Source: Cellvibrio sp. OA-2007 (GTDB lineage: Bacteria; Pseudomonadota; Gammaproteobacteria; Pseudomonadales; Cellvibrionaceae). Taken from it: a DNA stretch of 64,000 nt. Under the pieces are notes generated by a model that saw nothing but the letters and a program-made list of their open reading frames with translations, searched no databases and was not told the DNA's origin. The stretch covers positions 62,001 through 126,000 of the forward strand of contig NZ_BBUL01000086.1 of assembly GCF_000953825.1 (NCBI RefSeq). The letters run 5' to 3'. The translations under genes and the position numbers were made by a program. Of this stretch, positions 50,518 to 58,661 are shown piece after piece (the stretch's first letter is position 1; each line of letters begins with the position of its first letter).

Positions 50518-51372
50518 ATGAAAAACCAAACTTTCACCCGCAACGTGTTGTTCATCGCTGTTTGCAGTCTGGCGTCATCTGTGTGCTTGGCGAACGAGGT
50601 TACCTACAGTGTCGATGCCAATGTGAACGCACAAGCATCACACAGCATGCAAGCTGATACCCAAAGCGGATCTATCGCGCTCGGCGGCTCACTACAGCAA
50701 CAACAATCCGTCAGCCAACAAGGCAGCGTGAGTGCCGACGCAAATACAGCACCAGCCGCAGAAGATTCAACAGCAACACCCGTCGCTGCTGATGAAGAGT
50801 CAACTGCAGACAGCACCAACGCTACCGCGGACAATAGCGTGACCAGTGCCGCTGCGCTCACCAGCAAGGCAACAGTCGGAGCACAAAAGGCCTTAAATGT
50901 TGTAAACAATCGGGCGGATCAATCCGCAGAGAAGGCAAATAAAGCATCTGCTACGCTGGACAACCGCGCTGACCAAACGCTCAACGCATCAACCGATACC
51001 AGCAACAAACTTGGGGCTCAAGTGCAAAACAAAGTTGCCGCCACCCACTCAGCGGTGATTGATGGGGTAAGTGGTCAGGTCAATTCACTAATCACTACTG
51101 GTGCGCAGCAAAACGTGCAAAGCACACTGAACAATTCAATCAACAACTCAATCAATGACACACTGAACGCTACTGTTTCCAGCACAATTGATAACACTGT
51201 CAATACAGTCGTGGGCAACTCGGTGGATGAATCCGTTAACAGTGCCGTGACCAACTCTATTGACAGCGCGATTAACAACACCATTCAAGCAACTATAGAC
51301 GACACTATCGAGTCCACTGTAGAAAGCTCGGTCAACACCGCGCTGAATAACAGCCTGGGCCTGGGAATCTAA
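50518..51372 (+). CDS. Secreted low-complexity protein with C-terminal tetrapeptide repeats
   Basis: A 284-residue exported protein of unknown function (signal peptide to about residue 25, ending CLA-NE). Residues 60-115 are rich in Q, S, A, T and D. The middle has two related segments with NRADQ (131-135 and 149-153). From residue 177 to the last residue 284 the chain is built of 27 consecutive four-residue units. The fourth position is V, I or L in every unit except one Ala (196), and the third is mostly S, T or A; examples are NNSI, DNTV, DESV and ESTV. A good GAGG ribosome site fixes the start. A tetraloop terminator follows. Next come an outer-membrane barrel and a convergent subtilase that also bears short N-terminal repeats. 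Confidence 0.8.
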   Translation: MKNQTFTRNVLFIAVCSLASSVCLANEVTYSVDANVNAQASHSMQADTQSGSIALGGSLQQQQSVSQQGSVSADANTAPAAEDSTATPVAADEESTADSTNATADNSVTSAAALTSKATVGAQKALNVVNNRADQSAEKANKASATLDNRADQTLNASTDTSNKLGAQVQNKVAATHSAVIDGVSGQVNSLITTGAQQNVQSTLNNSINNSINDTLNATVSSTIDNTVNTVVGNSVDESVNSAVTNSIDSAINNTIQATIDDTIESTVESSVNTALNNSLGLGI

Positions 51373-51377
51373 ACTGA

Positions 51378-51399
51378 AAGGCGCTTCGGCGCCTTTTTT
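51378..51399 (+). terminator. Terminator of the repeat-protein gene
   Basis: Stem AAGGCGC / GCGCCTT with a UUCG tetraloop and T-run, 6 bases after the stop. The barrel gene 50 bases on probably has its own promoter or relies on read-through. Confidence 0.88.
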
Positions 51400-51449
51400 C
51401 GCGCCTATTTTTTTATTTCTGTGCAACATTTTTTGGTGGAGCAATCATC

Positions 51450-52355
51450 ATGAAACATTTTTTATCTGTATCGTTAATTGTGAGTGCGATCGGTTTGGCT
51501 AACACTCTCCACGCCGCAACACCAAAGGGCACCATCCGCTTGGAGGCCGGCACCGAATACGATTCCAATTTGAGCGTGATCGAGCTGGATCAATTTTCAA
51601 CCCAAAGCGATTGGGCTGCGGTGTTAAATGCACGCTTAAATGGCCGCTGGAAAGCAACCGACAAACTCGAACTCAAAGGCGGTTATTCTTATCTAAGTAA
51701 AACCTATCAAGACTATGACGATTTTGATTTGGCGATCCAGCAATTGTTTGCCGATGTGAGTTATCAATTTGAACCGGTAACTATAGGCGCAAGTTTTCAC
51801 AACGCCGATGCAGAACTCGCTGACAAAGATTTATTAACCTTGCAACAAACCAGCTTCTACGCCTCACGTTTATTCAATCAACGCGTGTTCGTGCGCGGCG
51901 CAGTGAATTTTCAGGATAAAGATTTCCCCAGCAATGGCGAGCGCAATGCGCGCAATACTGGTTTTGCGGGCGATGTGTTTGTTTTTTTCAACCAAGGCGC
52001 TACGTTTATCGCCACTGGTGTTACACAAGAACAGGAAGACGCAAACCAAGCCTCGTTTGACTACGATGCAACCAGCTTGCGGGCGAGCATCAATCATAAA
52101 TTTTCGGTTTGGGGCAAGAACAGTAAAGTACAACTGGGTACACGCTACCACGCACGGGATTATTCCGACATCACATCGGCAGTTAATAGCCGTCGCGCCG
52201 ACACCCATCGCGTAACCAACATTGAATGGGAAATTAATCTCACCGAAAACATTATCGCCACCAGCAAAATTGAGCGCGGTAATTACGAGTCCAATTTCGC
52301 CGCTGCCGATTATTCAGAAACACTCGGGTCAATTATCTTTGCTGTGACTTTCTAA
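51450..52355 (+). CDS. Outer-membrane beta-barrel protein
   Basis: A 301-residue protein with a signal peptide (to HAA, about residue 23) and alternating amphipathic strands throughout (LEAGTEYDSNLSVIELD, KLELKGGYSYLSKTY, VQLGTRYHARDY, ENIIATSKIERGNYESN) and a terminal Phe after FAVTF, the barrel-insertion signal. The opening YDSN and overall pattern resemble the barrel of SLAM/DUF560-like or similar surface-assembly proteins, but I cannot assign a family firmly. It may be the outer-membrane partner of the repeat protein encoded just upstream. Its last 27 bases overlap the end of the convergent subtilase gene. Confidence 0.72.
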   Translation: MKHFLSVSLIVSAIGLANTLHAATPKGTIRLEAGTEYDSNLSVIELDQFSTQSDWAAVLNARLNGRWKATDKLELKGGYSYLSKTYQDYDDFDLAIQQLFADVSYQFEPVTIGASFHNADAELADKDLLTLQQTSFYASRLFNQRVFVRGAVNFQDKDFPSNGERNARNTGFAGDVFVFFNQGATFIATGVTQEQEDANQASFDYDATSLRASINHKFSVWGKNSKVQLGTRYHARDYSDITSAVNSRRADTHRVTNIEWEINLTENIIATSKIERGNYESNFAAADYSETLGSIIFAVTF

Positions 52356-53831
52356 TTTGTTGTTCACTTCAACTGATTGAGTTGCATCCAACAGGCCGAA
52401 CCCAAACATTGGGTCCCGGCCTGGCGCACCAAGATCAATAGCGGTTTTGCTCAATGCCGCACGTGCATTCGAAACACTGTTGTTGGCTTGCGCCACCTCA
52501 CAGACTACAAATGCCGATACCAAAGGCGTTGCAATAGAAGTACCCGTCTCCCGCCCAAAACCGCCATCACTACGCGCCGTCTTTACCGACACACCAAGCG
52601 CCGCAAAATCAATGTGATCGCCGCGATTCGCCCAGCGATAGATTTTTTGCGCGCGATCCACCGCAGTCACCGCAATCACATCGGCATAAGCGGCAGGATA
52701 CATAGGCGGCGCCGCTGGGCCTTCATTGCCAGCAGCGGCAATCAGCGCAATATTGTGCGCAGCAATACGTGCAATCACTGTGCGCAAAATTTGATTGTCC
52801 GGCCCCGCCAAGCTCATATTAATTGCGCTGACTTTTTCACCAGCCAACCAATTTAATGCGCGCACCAAATCCATCATGGTCGCGCCCTGTGCATATTGAT
52901 TGCGCGGATAAAACACCGATGCCGCGTAAAGTGTCGCGTTGGGCAATAAGGCTTGTAGTTCGCCGCCGCCCACTAATAAACCCGCCACCGCAGTGCCATG
53001 GGCGCGCGGTGCAGTAAATTTTTCCCCTAAAAAATCCCGCGCAATAATCTGGCTCTTGGCAAATGCAGAGTGCTCGCGATTAATTGCAGTATCCACCATG
53101 CCGATTTTCACCGGCACATCACACACCGCCATTAGCTGTGCATCGCGATTATTCGCAGTGGTGGTGATAGCCGCTTGCGCCGCGTAAATATGATTGCGAT
53201 CAAGCTGCTCGTGAAGGTGATTGGGCAAGTGCTGTTTTAAAGCCGCCGCTGAATCCCACTGCGCGGGCACGCGAAAGCGCACCAGCACCATGTCCAGTTC
53301 GGCAAAGTCGGTCTGCTCGATAATATCGGCCTGCAACGGCGATAAGAGTTTCAGCTCGGTTTTGTCCAGCATGATCAACCATTCGCGCTCCACTGCACGC
53401 CAACCATTTTCCACCTCAACATCGACAAACGCGGTTTCGCCGGTTCGGGTTAAGATGGGCAAGGTTTTCGCTAAGGCATCCAGCGGAACGGCATCACCTA
53501 ACGGCGCCAATGCATCGCGCACCTGCCGACCAGCCTCATCCAGCTCGCCCAAGGTACCGGAAATAAGGTCTTGATCCAGCGCTCCTGCACCCAGCGTGTC
53601 GCCAGCCAATATATCTCCGCCCAGTACATCACCAAGCAGTTGGTCACCCAAAACCTGGCTATCGATAACCTGGTTTTCAATCACACCGGAATTGATGATT
53701 TGATCCTGAACTTGATCCTGAACTTGATCTTGTATCTGATTCAGGTCCAGCACCGAATCTACTGGCAGCTGGGCGTAACTGGACGAACCCAGACTGGCTA
53801 ACAAGAAACAACTAAGATAAACGGGTTTCAT
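52329..53831 (-). CDS. Secreted S8 (subtilisin-family) serine peptidase with short N-terminal repeats
   Basis: A 500-residue exported subtilase. The signal peptide ends SYA-Q (20). Residues 30-45 are LNQI plus QDQV, QDQV, QDQI tetrads; 46-85 are eight five-residue units ending in V or L (INSGV, IENQV, IDSQV, LGDQL, LGDVL, GGDIL, AGDTL, GAGAL). A prodomain-like segment follows. The catalytic triad is D247 (GMVDTAI), H278 (PRAHGTAVAG) and S432 (GTSIATP), with N369 in AAGNEGP for the oxyanion hole. Start at MKPVYL after AGGGGAAAG. Divergent from the ECF sigma gene, convergent with the barrel gene. The repeats at its N terminus are unusual for subtilases. Confidence 0.86.
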   Translation of the reverse strand: MKPVYLSCFLLASLGSSSYAQLPVDSVLDLNQIQDQVQDQVQDQIINSGVIENQVIDSQVLGDQLLGDVLGGDILAGDTLGAGALDQDLISGTLGELDEAGRQVRDALAPLGDAVPLDALAKTLPILTRTGETAFVDVEVENGWRAVEREWLIMLDKTELKLLSPLQADIIEQTDFAELDMVLVRFRVPAQWDSAAALKQHLPNHLHEQLDRNHIYAAQAAITTTANNRDAQLMAVCDVPVKIGMVDTAINREHSAFAKSQIIARDFLGEKFTAPRAHGTAVAGLLVGGGELQALLPNATLYAASVFYPRNQYAQGATMMDLVRALNWLAGEKVSAINMSLAGPDNQILRTVIARIAAHNIALIAAAGNEGPAAPPMYPAAYADVIAVTAVDRAQKIYRWANRGDHIDFAALGVSVKTARSDGGFGRETGTSIATPLVSAFVVCEVAQANNSVSNARAALSKTAIDLGAPGRDPMFGFGLLDATQSVEVNNKLESHSKDN

Positions 53832-53887
53832 AAACTTTCCCCTAAAGCGTTTAGGTAGATGTAGCACAAAATAGAGCCTTACTTTAA

Positions 53888-53983
53888 TGAAAACGTTTCA
53901 GCACCATAAAAATTCCCCTGCGCTGGGAATAAAAACCATACTCAGACGTTTACTTAATAGAAATGGTGATTTCAGACGAAATC
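53888..53983. promoter_or_regulatory. Divergent control region with three dyads between subtilase and ECF sigma genes
   Basis: Three inverted repeats lie within 96 bases: TGAAA-ACG-TTTCA (53888-53900), ATTCCC-N7-GGGAAT (53912-53930) and GATTTC-AGAC-GAAATC (53968-53983). The last ends 46 bases before the sigma-factor start. They may be operators for coordinated control of the two divergent genes. Confidence 0.4.
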
Positions 53984-54029
53984 CATACAATGACTCCGCG
54001 CAATAACGCATACAGGATCAATAATCCCT

Positions 54030-54527
54030 ATGAAAGAAGAGTTAACCCGATTAGCGCCCATGTTGCGGCGTTTTGCTTATTCCCTCACCGGTTCAGCTGC
54101 CGACGCCGATGACCTGCTACAGAACACGCTTGAACGATTGCTGACCCGCGGCATTCCGGCGGATATAGAACCGGCAAAATGGGCGTTTCGCGTGTGCCGC
54201 AATATTTGGATTGATGAATACCGCGCGCGCAAAATTCGCCAACACAATACCTACGCACTGGAAGATACCGAAGAGCCATCGATGGATGGCGAGCAGAAAA
54301 TCCACGATCAAATTACCCTCGACCAAGTAGACGCCGCGATGAACAAACTGCCCGACGACCAGCGCTCAATTATGGCCTTGGTAGCCCTGCAGGGAATGTC
54401 TTACAAAGAAGTGGCCGAAACCCTGGGCATTCCCGCTGGGACAGTGATGAGCCGTTTGGCGCGCGCACGGGTGGCACTGATCAATTACCTAAATCCAAAT
54501 CCCGCTTCCGCAAAGCCGGGCGCCTGA
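54030..54527 (+). CDS. ECF-type sigma factor
   Basis: A 165-residue sigma-70 family factor. Region 2 (about 5-70) contains DADDLLQNTLERLL and FRVCRNIWIDEYRAR; region 4 (about 105-158) contains LPDDQRSIMALVALQGMSYK and the helix-turn-helix VAETLGIPAGTVMSRLARAR. It should direct RNA polymerase to a small regulon, probably including its own operon and the divergent subtilase. The stop is followed within 10 bases by the putative anti-sigma gene. Confidence 0.9.
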   Translation: MKEELTRLAPMLRRFAYSLTGSAADADDLLQNTLERLLTRGIPADIEPAKWAFRVCRNIWIDEYRARKIRQHNTYALEDTEEPSMDGEQKIHDQITLDQVDAAMNKLPDDQRSIMALVALQGMSYKEVAETLGIPAGTVMSRLARARVALINYLNPNPASAKPGA

Positions 54528-54537
54528 GGAGATGATG

Positions 54538-55275
54538 ATGAATATTAGCGACGAACAATTATCTGCCTTTCTCGATGCCGAACTGCCTGAACATGAAATG
54601 GAAATGATTCGCCAGCAGATCATTGAAGATGAAACTCTGGCCAATCGGCTTGCAGAGTTTGCAATGGTGGACGAACAAATTACACAGCACTATTCGGCAA
54701 TTGATGCACGCCCGCTGCCGGACGCAATTACCCAATTGTTAGCCGCTGCACCCACTGAAACGAAAGCGCCCGTATCAGCGCAAATTATCGCCTTCCCAAT
54801 GTGGAAAAAAATCCAGCGCGGGCTGCAACAACATGCGGCTATAGCCGCCTGCACGCTGCTGGTTTTGGGCTACGGATTTATTCAGCTATTGCCCAGCACA
54901 CAAGATTCACCGCTGGATAACTGGAGCGCAATTGCCGCCGCACTCGACACCACCGCCAGCGGCACCGAGCAAACGCTCGCGCAAGGTCAACGCATCAAAC
55001 CGCGCTTAACCTTTGTCAATCAAGCAGGCAATTATTGTCGCCAGTTTTTCATCGCCGATGCACAGCGCAGCGCAGAAACTATTGCCTGTCGCATTGAGGG
55101 CGAATGGCAAACTGATGTCAGTGTCGCAACCCAGACAGCACCCGACAGCCTTGACTATCAAACCGCCACCAACCAAGCCGCCGTATTGGACGAGCGGTTA
55201 GATGAGATTATGCAGGGCGATGCACTGGATGCGCAGCAAGAAGCGAGTGCAATTCAGCGCGGCTGGAAAAACTAA
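54538..55275 (+). CDS. Putative membrane anti-sigma factor
   Basis: A roughly 245-residue protein. The N terminus ISDEQLSAFLDAELPEHEME with IEDETLANRLAEF is the anti-sigma domain pattern (without the zinc HxxxCxxC motif). One membrane helix lies near residues 98-118 (IAACTLLVLGYGFIQLLP), and the periplasmic part includes FVNQAGNYCRQFFIADAQR with cysteines that could form a disulfide. Three ATG codons stand in tandem; the third is best spaced from GAGGAG. It directly follows and is probably coupled to the ECF sigma gene. Confidence 0.83.
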   Translation: MNISDEQLSAFLDAELPEHEMEMIRQQIIEDETLANRLAEFAMVDEQITQHYSAIDARPLPDAITQLLAAAPTETKAPVSAQIIAFPMWKKIQRGLQQHAAIAACTLLVLGYGFIQLLPSTQDSPLDNWSAIAAALDTTASGTEQTLAQGQRIKPRLTFVNQAGNYCRQFFIADAQRSAETIACRIEGEWQTDVSVATQTAPDSLDYQTATNQAAVLDERLDEIMQGDALDAQQEASAIQRGWKN

Positions 55276-55294
55276 ACTCACCGAGGGCATAGCG

Positions 55295-55795
55295 ATGAAA
55301 TTGATTGGCCTTATTTTTATTTCACTGTTCATCATGGGCTGCGCAAGCCAATCCGTTTACAAAGCAGCAAAAGGGGATAGCAGCGGCTACAAAGAAATTG
55401 CGCTCGCGCAGAATCACTATCGCGTGCAATTTAAACTGGCGGGGCAGTCGCGCAGCGCAGCGCAGAAATATGCAATGAAGCGCGCGGCGGAGCTGACCTT
55501 GGCACAGGGTTACGATTGGTTTGTAGTAGAAAAAACCAGCACGCGCCGATTGCGCGAAGAGGAACCATTTGCACCCAGTGCTCGCCCCACCATCGCGCGC
55601 AGTTGTGGTTTATTAGGCTGTCGCACGCAAATGATCAGACCTGAATCTGCACGGGATTTTGCCGATACGGACACACTGGCGATAATAGAAATTCGCATGG
55701 GTCGCGGCGTACGACCAGAAAGCGGGCAATCAGAACGCGAGCGCACAGAAAACAAAAGCTACGATGCGCGCGAATTGTGGGAGAAAATAAATTAG
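55295..55795 (+). CDS. CC0125-like lipoprotein
   Basis: A 166-residue lipoprotein (lipobox IMGC, Cys16). The segment YRVQFKLAGQSRSAAQKYAM and RAAELTLAQGYDWFVVE matches the CC0125/CC1285 lipoprotein family, whose function is unknown. A basic, Glu/Arg-rich tail follows (RPTIARSCGLLGCRTQM). It lies 19 bases after the anti-sigma gene and is probably the third gene of the sigma operon, so it may be an envelope component it controls. Start fixed by GAGGGC. Confidence 0.77.
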   Translation: MKLIGLIFISLFIMGCASQSVYKAAKGDSSGYKEIALAQNHYRVQFKLAGQSRSAAQKYAMKRAAELTLAQGYDWFVVEKTSTRRLREEEPFAPSARPTIARSCGLLGCRTQMIRPESARDFADTDTLAIIEIRMGRGVRPESGQSERERTENKSYDARELWEKIN

Positions 55796-55809
55796 CTCAG
55801 GAAAGAACA

Positions 55810-55845
55810 ACCACTCTGTTACACCTATGGCACATACAGAGTGGT
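55810..55845. terminator. Hairpin between convergent lipoprotein and SMP-30-like genes
   Basis: A perfect ten-base stem ACCACTCTGT / ACAGAGTGGT with a 16-base loop. T-tracts are weak on both sides, so it is a moderate bidirectional terminator candidate. Confidence 0.5.
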
Positions 55846-55853
55846 GCTGCTAT

Positions 55854-56750
55854 TTATTGTTGCAATAACCACTCGCGCCCGGCGCGCTCACTGCGGAAAG
55901 TTTCAATTGCACCGCGATCCTGCAGGGTAACAAAAACCGTTTTGCCATCATCGCCACCAAAGGCGACATTGGTTGGCTTCTGGCCTTTTAATTTAATGCG
56001 CTCAAGCACCGTGCCATGGGGCGATACCACCGTCACTTCACCCGCAGCGTAGCGCGCGATATACAAATTGCCGTCCACATCGCAACGCATGCCATCCAAA
56101 CCGTGATCGGGAAATTGAATCAACAAGCGTTTGTTTTTTACCGCGCCGGTTTTTTTATCTATATCGTATTTCCACACCTTGCGCTGCACACTTTCATTGA
56201 CGTACAAATGCTTTTCATCGGCACTTACCTCTACACCATTGGTGGTGCCCATATCAGCTTCCAATAGCGTCACTGTGCCATCGACAGCGATTTTCCAGAG
56301 GTTGCCAGTGTTGTCCGCCCACTTGGGATCGCTTGCGTAAATCACACCGGACTTTGCGATGGCAATATCGTTGGGCTGATTCATTTTATCGCTGTGGGCA
56401 TGCACCGAAATTGTTTTGGTTTTTGGATCTATTTTTAATACATTGTGACCAGAGTAATCAGCCACATACATAAATCCCTGGCGATCGAAACGAATGCCAT
56501 TACCGGTGCTGCCCTCGGGCAGGGTCACAAACAATTGCGCATTATCTTTTTTATCGACAATACCGATGGTGCCCTCCTGCGCAAAATTGACTGCATAGAG
56601 ATTACCTTGCGCATCTACGGCTGGGCCTTCTATACCCTGTGTAAAAACATGATCTGCAACGTAATCGGTAGTTTGTGCGAGCGACAGGGAGCTGGCCACA
56701 GCAAACATCAGTAGTAGCGTAGTGCGCAGCGGGAAACTATTAGAATTCAT
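55854..56750 (-). CDS. Exported SMP-30/gluconolactonase-like beta-propeller protein
   Basis: A 298-residue protein with a signal peptide (to LSLA-Q) and a six-bladed propeller pattern: EGPAVDAQGNLYAVNF, GNGIRFDRQGFMYVADYSG, PNDIAIAKSGVIYASDPKW, TNGVEVSADEKHLYVNES, LDGMRCDVDGNLYIARYAAG and PTNVAFGGDDGKTVFVT. Acidic and Asn residues in blade loops fit a divalent-metal site of lactonases. The substrate is probably a sugar lactone, but this is not fixed. Start at MNSNSFPL, after GAGG. Confidence 0.87.
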   Translation of the reverse strand: MNSNSFPLRTTLLLMFAVASSLSLAQTTDYVADHVFTQGIEGPAVDAQGNLYAVNFAQEGTIGIVDKKDNAQLFVTLPEGSTGNGIRFDRQGFMYVADYSGHNVLKIDPKTKTISVHAHSDKMNQPNDIAIAKSGVIYASDPKWADNTGNLWKIAVDGTVTLLEADMGTTNGVEVSADEKHLYVNESVQRKVWKYDIDKKTGAVKNKRLLIQFPDHGLDGMRCDVDGNLYIARYAAGEVTVVSPHGTVLERIKLKGQKPTNVAFGGDDGKTVFVTLQDRGAIETFRSERAGREWLLQQ

Positions 56751-56857
56751 CACAACCTCGTTATAGTCATCATTAATATACGGAGTGCGAGTTCTGCATA
56801 GCAAAGAGCGGTAGTAAAAAAATGCGAATGGATTTCGCTTATTGTATGTAATTAGTG

Positions 56858-56906
56858 GCCTACGGGCACAAGTGCAAACCTTATAACCAATATTCTGCCC
56901 GCAGGC
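56858..56906 (-). terminator. Inverted repeat downstream of PP2C-kinase 1
   Basis: GCCTACGGGCA / TGCCCGCAGGC form an 11-base stem with one mismatch around a 27-base loop, about 30 bases beyond the stop. No strong T-run. Confidence 0.4.
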
Positions 56907-56933
56907 AAATACATTTGCCTAACTAGACATTGG

Positions 56934-58661
56934 CTAAAAGTAGAGAGCGGCGCAGAGTGCAACAAACAAGCCCGCCGAGAGACACTGCCAAAACCTGACC
57001 GGATTTTTTTCTAGTAAAAGTGCGCGGTACTGCTGTTTGTATTTGGGGTTGGGATGCTGAAGCTCATGCAAAAACTCCGAGATATCGCCGTGGCGACGCT
57101 CCGGGTCATAGCGCAAGCCTTTGCGAATGGCGCCATCTACCCAAAACGGCACCAATGGATTCAATTCATAACTAGCGGTATAGCGAGTATTTAAGTAAGC
57201 GCGCTCAGTGCGGCAATTTGCCAGCTTTCCATCAAACGGCGCGGTTCCGGTGAGCATTTCAAACACAATAATCGCAAGCGAAAACAAATCGGATTTTTCA
57301 TTGCTAGTGCCCTGTAGAATCGTTTCCGGCGCCGAGTATTCCACTGTCCCCAATATGCGTTCACGCACAATAGGCGAATTAATTTCTGCTATGCCCTGTA
57401 CCAAACACGAACCAAAATCGATTATTTTTATTTCGCCGTGGCGATCAACCATAATATTGGCCGGGCGCAAATCCTGATGCAGGGTTTCGCGGCGATGGAA
57501 CGCACGCAGACCTTTGCATATTTGCTCAACCATATGGATAACATCCTGCACTGGCGGCTGAGGATGCGATTTAATCCACTGTGTCAGGGTTTGGCCATCT
57601 ATATATTCCATCAAATAATACAAACAACTTTTGCTTTTATTGGGCGCAATCACTTTCACCACATGCGCATTGTGAATTCGGCTGCCAATCCACCCCTCTA
57701 AAATAAACCGCTCGATATAGGCCGGATCATCGGTAAAATTAACCGAGGGGGTTTTCATACACAGCGTTTGGCCACTGCTGGTATCGGTAACTAAATACAT
57801 CTGACTGCGGCTGTTCGCATGCAGTTCTTTTTCTATGCGATAACCATCAATCACCATGCCGGGATACAAATGAGGAGGAAAGGGCAGCGCACTGAGTTTT
57901 TGGCAGGCGTCGTCAACACTTTGTGCGGGCAGTGCATCGATACGCAACACCTGGCAGCTAATATTGTCGTCGCTGTTATTGGCCAGCGCCAACTCCACTA
58001 ATTGCTGGCTGAGCAATTCGTAATCGTCGCCCCCTGTTTGCAATTGGGCGCAGATTTCTTCATCGCTAACAAAGTCGTGCAGGCCATCGGTGCTGAGCAA
58101 AAAAATATCGTTTTCTTCAAGGTCGATAATTTTGTAATCCACATCAAGGGATACATCCAAGCCCATTGCGCGCACTAAGTAAGATTGCTCGGCGCTAATC
58201 ACGGTGCGATGGTCGCGGGTGAGTTGCTCCAAATTGCCGGCACGCAAGCGATAGATGCGCGAATCGCCCACATGAAAAAGATGCGCACTGTGGGATTTAA
58301 AAATAATGCAGCTCAGCGTACTGACAAAACCTTTTTGCGCCTCGCGCAAATGCTGCCCGCGGGAATAGAGCCAGCGGTTAAGCGCGATCAATACTTGCGT
58401 GGTGGATTTTTTTACCGTCCAGGTATCGGGCGTGGAAAAATAATCGGCGAGAAAATTGCGCACGCAGGTTTCGCTCGCCTCTTTGCCTGCCTCAGCGGCA
58501 CTGACCCCATCGGCAATGATCGCTGCGGCACCTTTGGTATCCAGCAGCATTCCGTCGGGAATGCGAATCCCCAGCGCATCTTCGTTTTGCGCTTTAATTC
58601 CCGCCGATGAAAATTGGCCGACCGTAAACGCCAGGTTACTGTTGAGGTGCCATTCGTTCAT
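56934..58661 (-). CDS. Bifunctional PP2C phosphatase / Ser-Thr kinase (copy 1)
   Basis: A 575-residue fusion. The N-terminal PP2C domain has QNEDALG, IIADGVS (D51), VGDSRIYRLR and LLSTDGLHDFV with SDDNISC (metal-binding Asp residues). The kinase domain (about 270-545) has K302 in LCMKTPS, HQDLRPANIM (catalytic D396) and DFGS (414-417), with APE as APETIL. The ATP-binding loop lacks glycines (NSRSQMYLV). A C-terminal membrane helix ends the chain. Close relatives lie beside nitrate transporter genes in Pseudomonas. It reads away from the transporter; a paralogue lies on the other side. Start at MNEWHLN, after AGGA. Confidence 0.9.
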   Translation of the reverse strand: MNEWHLNSNLAFTVGQFSSAGIKAQNEDALGIRIPDGMLLDTKGAAAIIADGVSAAEAGKEASETCVRNFLADYFSTPDTWTVKKSTTQVLIALNRWLYSRGQHLREAQKGFVSTLSCIIFKSHSAHLFHVGDSRIYRLRAGNLEQLTRDHRTVISAEQSYLVRAMGLDVSLDVDYKIIDLEENDIFLLSTDGLHDFVSDEEICAQLQTGGDDYELLSQQLVELALANNSDDNISCQVLRIDALPAQSVDDACQKLSALPFPPHLYPGMVIDGYRIEKELHANSRSQMYLVTDTSSGQTLCMKTPSVNFTDDPAYIERFILEGWIGSRIHNAHVVKVIAPNKSKSCLYYLMEYIDGQTLTQWIKSHPQPPVQDVIHMVEQICKGLRAFHRRETLHQDLRPANIMVDRHGEIKIIDFGSCLVQGIAEINSPIVRERILGTVEYSAPETILQGTSNEKSDLFSLAIIVFEMLTGTAPFDGKLANCRTERAYLNTRYTASYELNPLVPFWVDGAIRKGLRYDPERRHGDISEFLHELQHPNPKYKQQYRALLLEKNPVRFWQCLSAGLFVALCAALYF

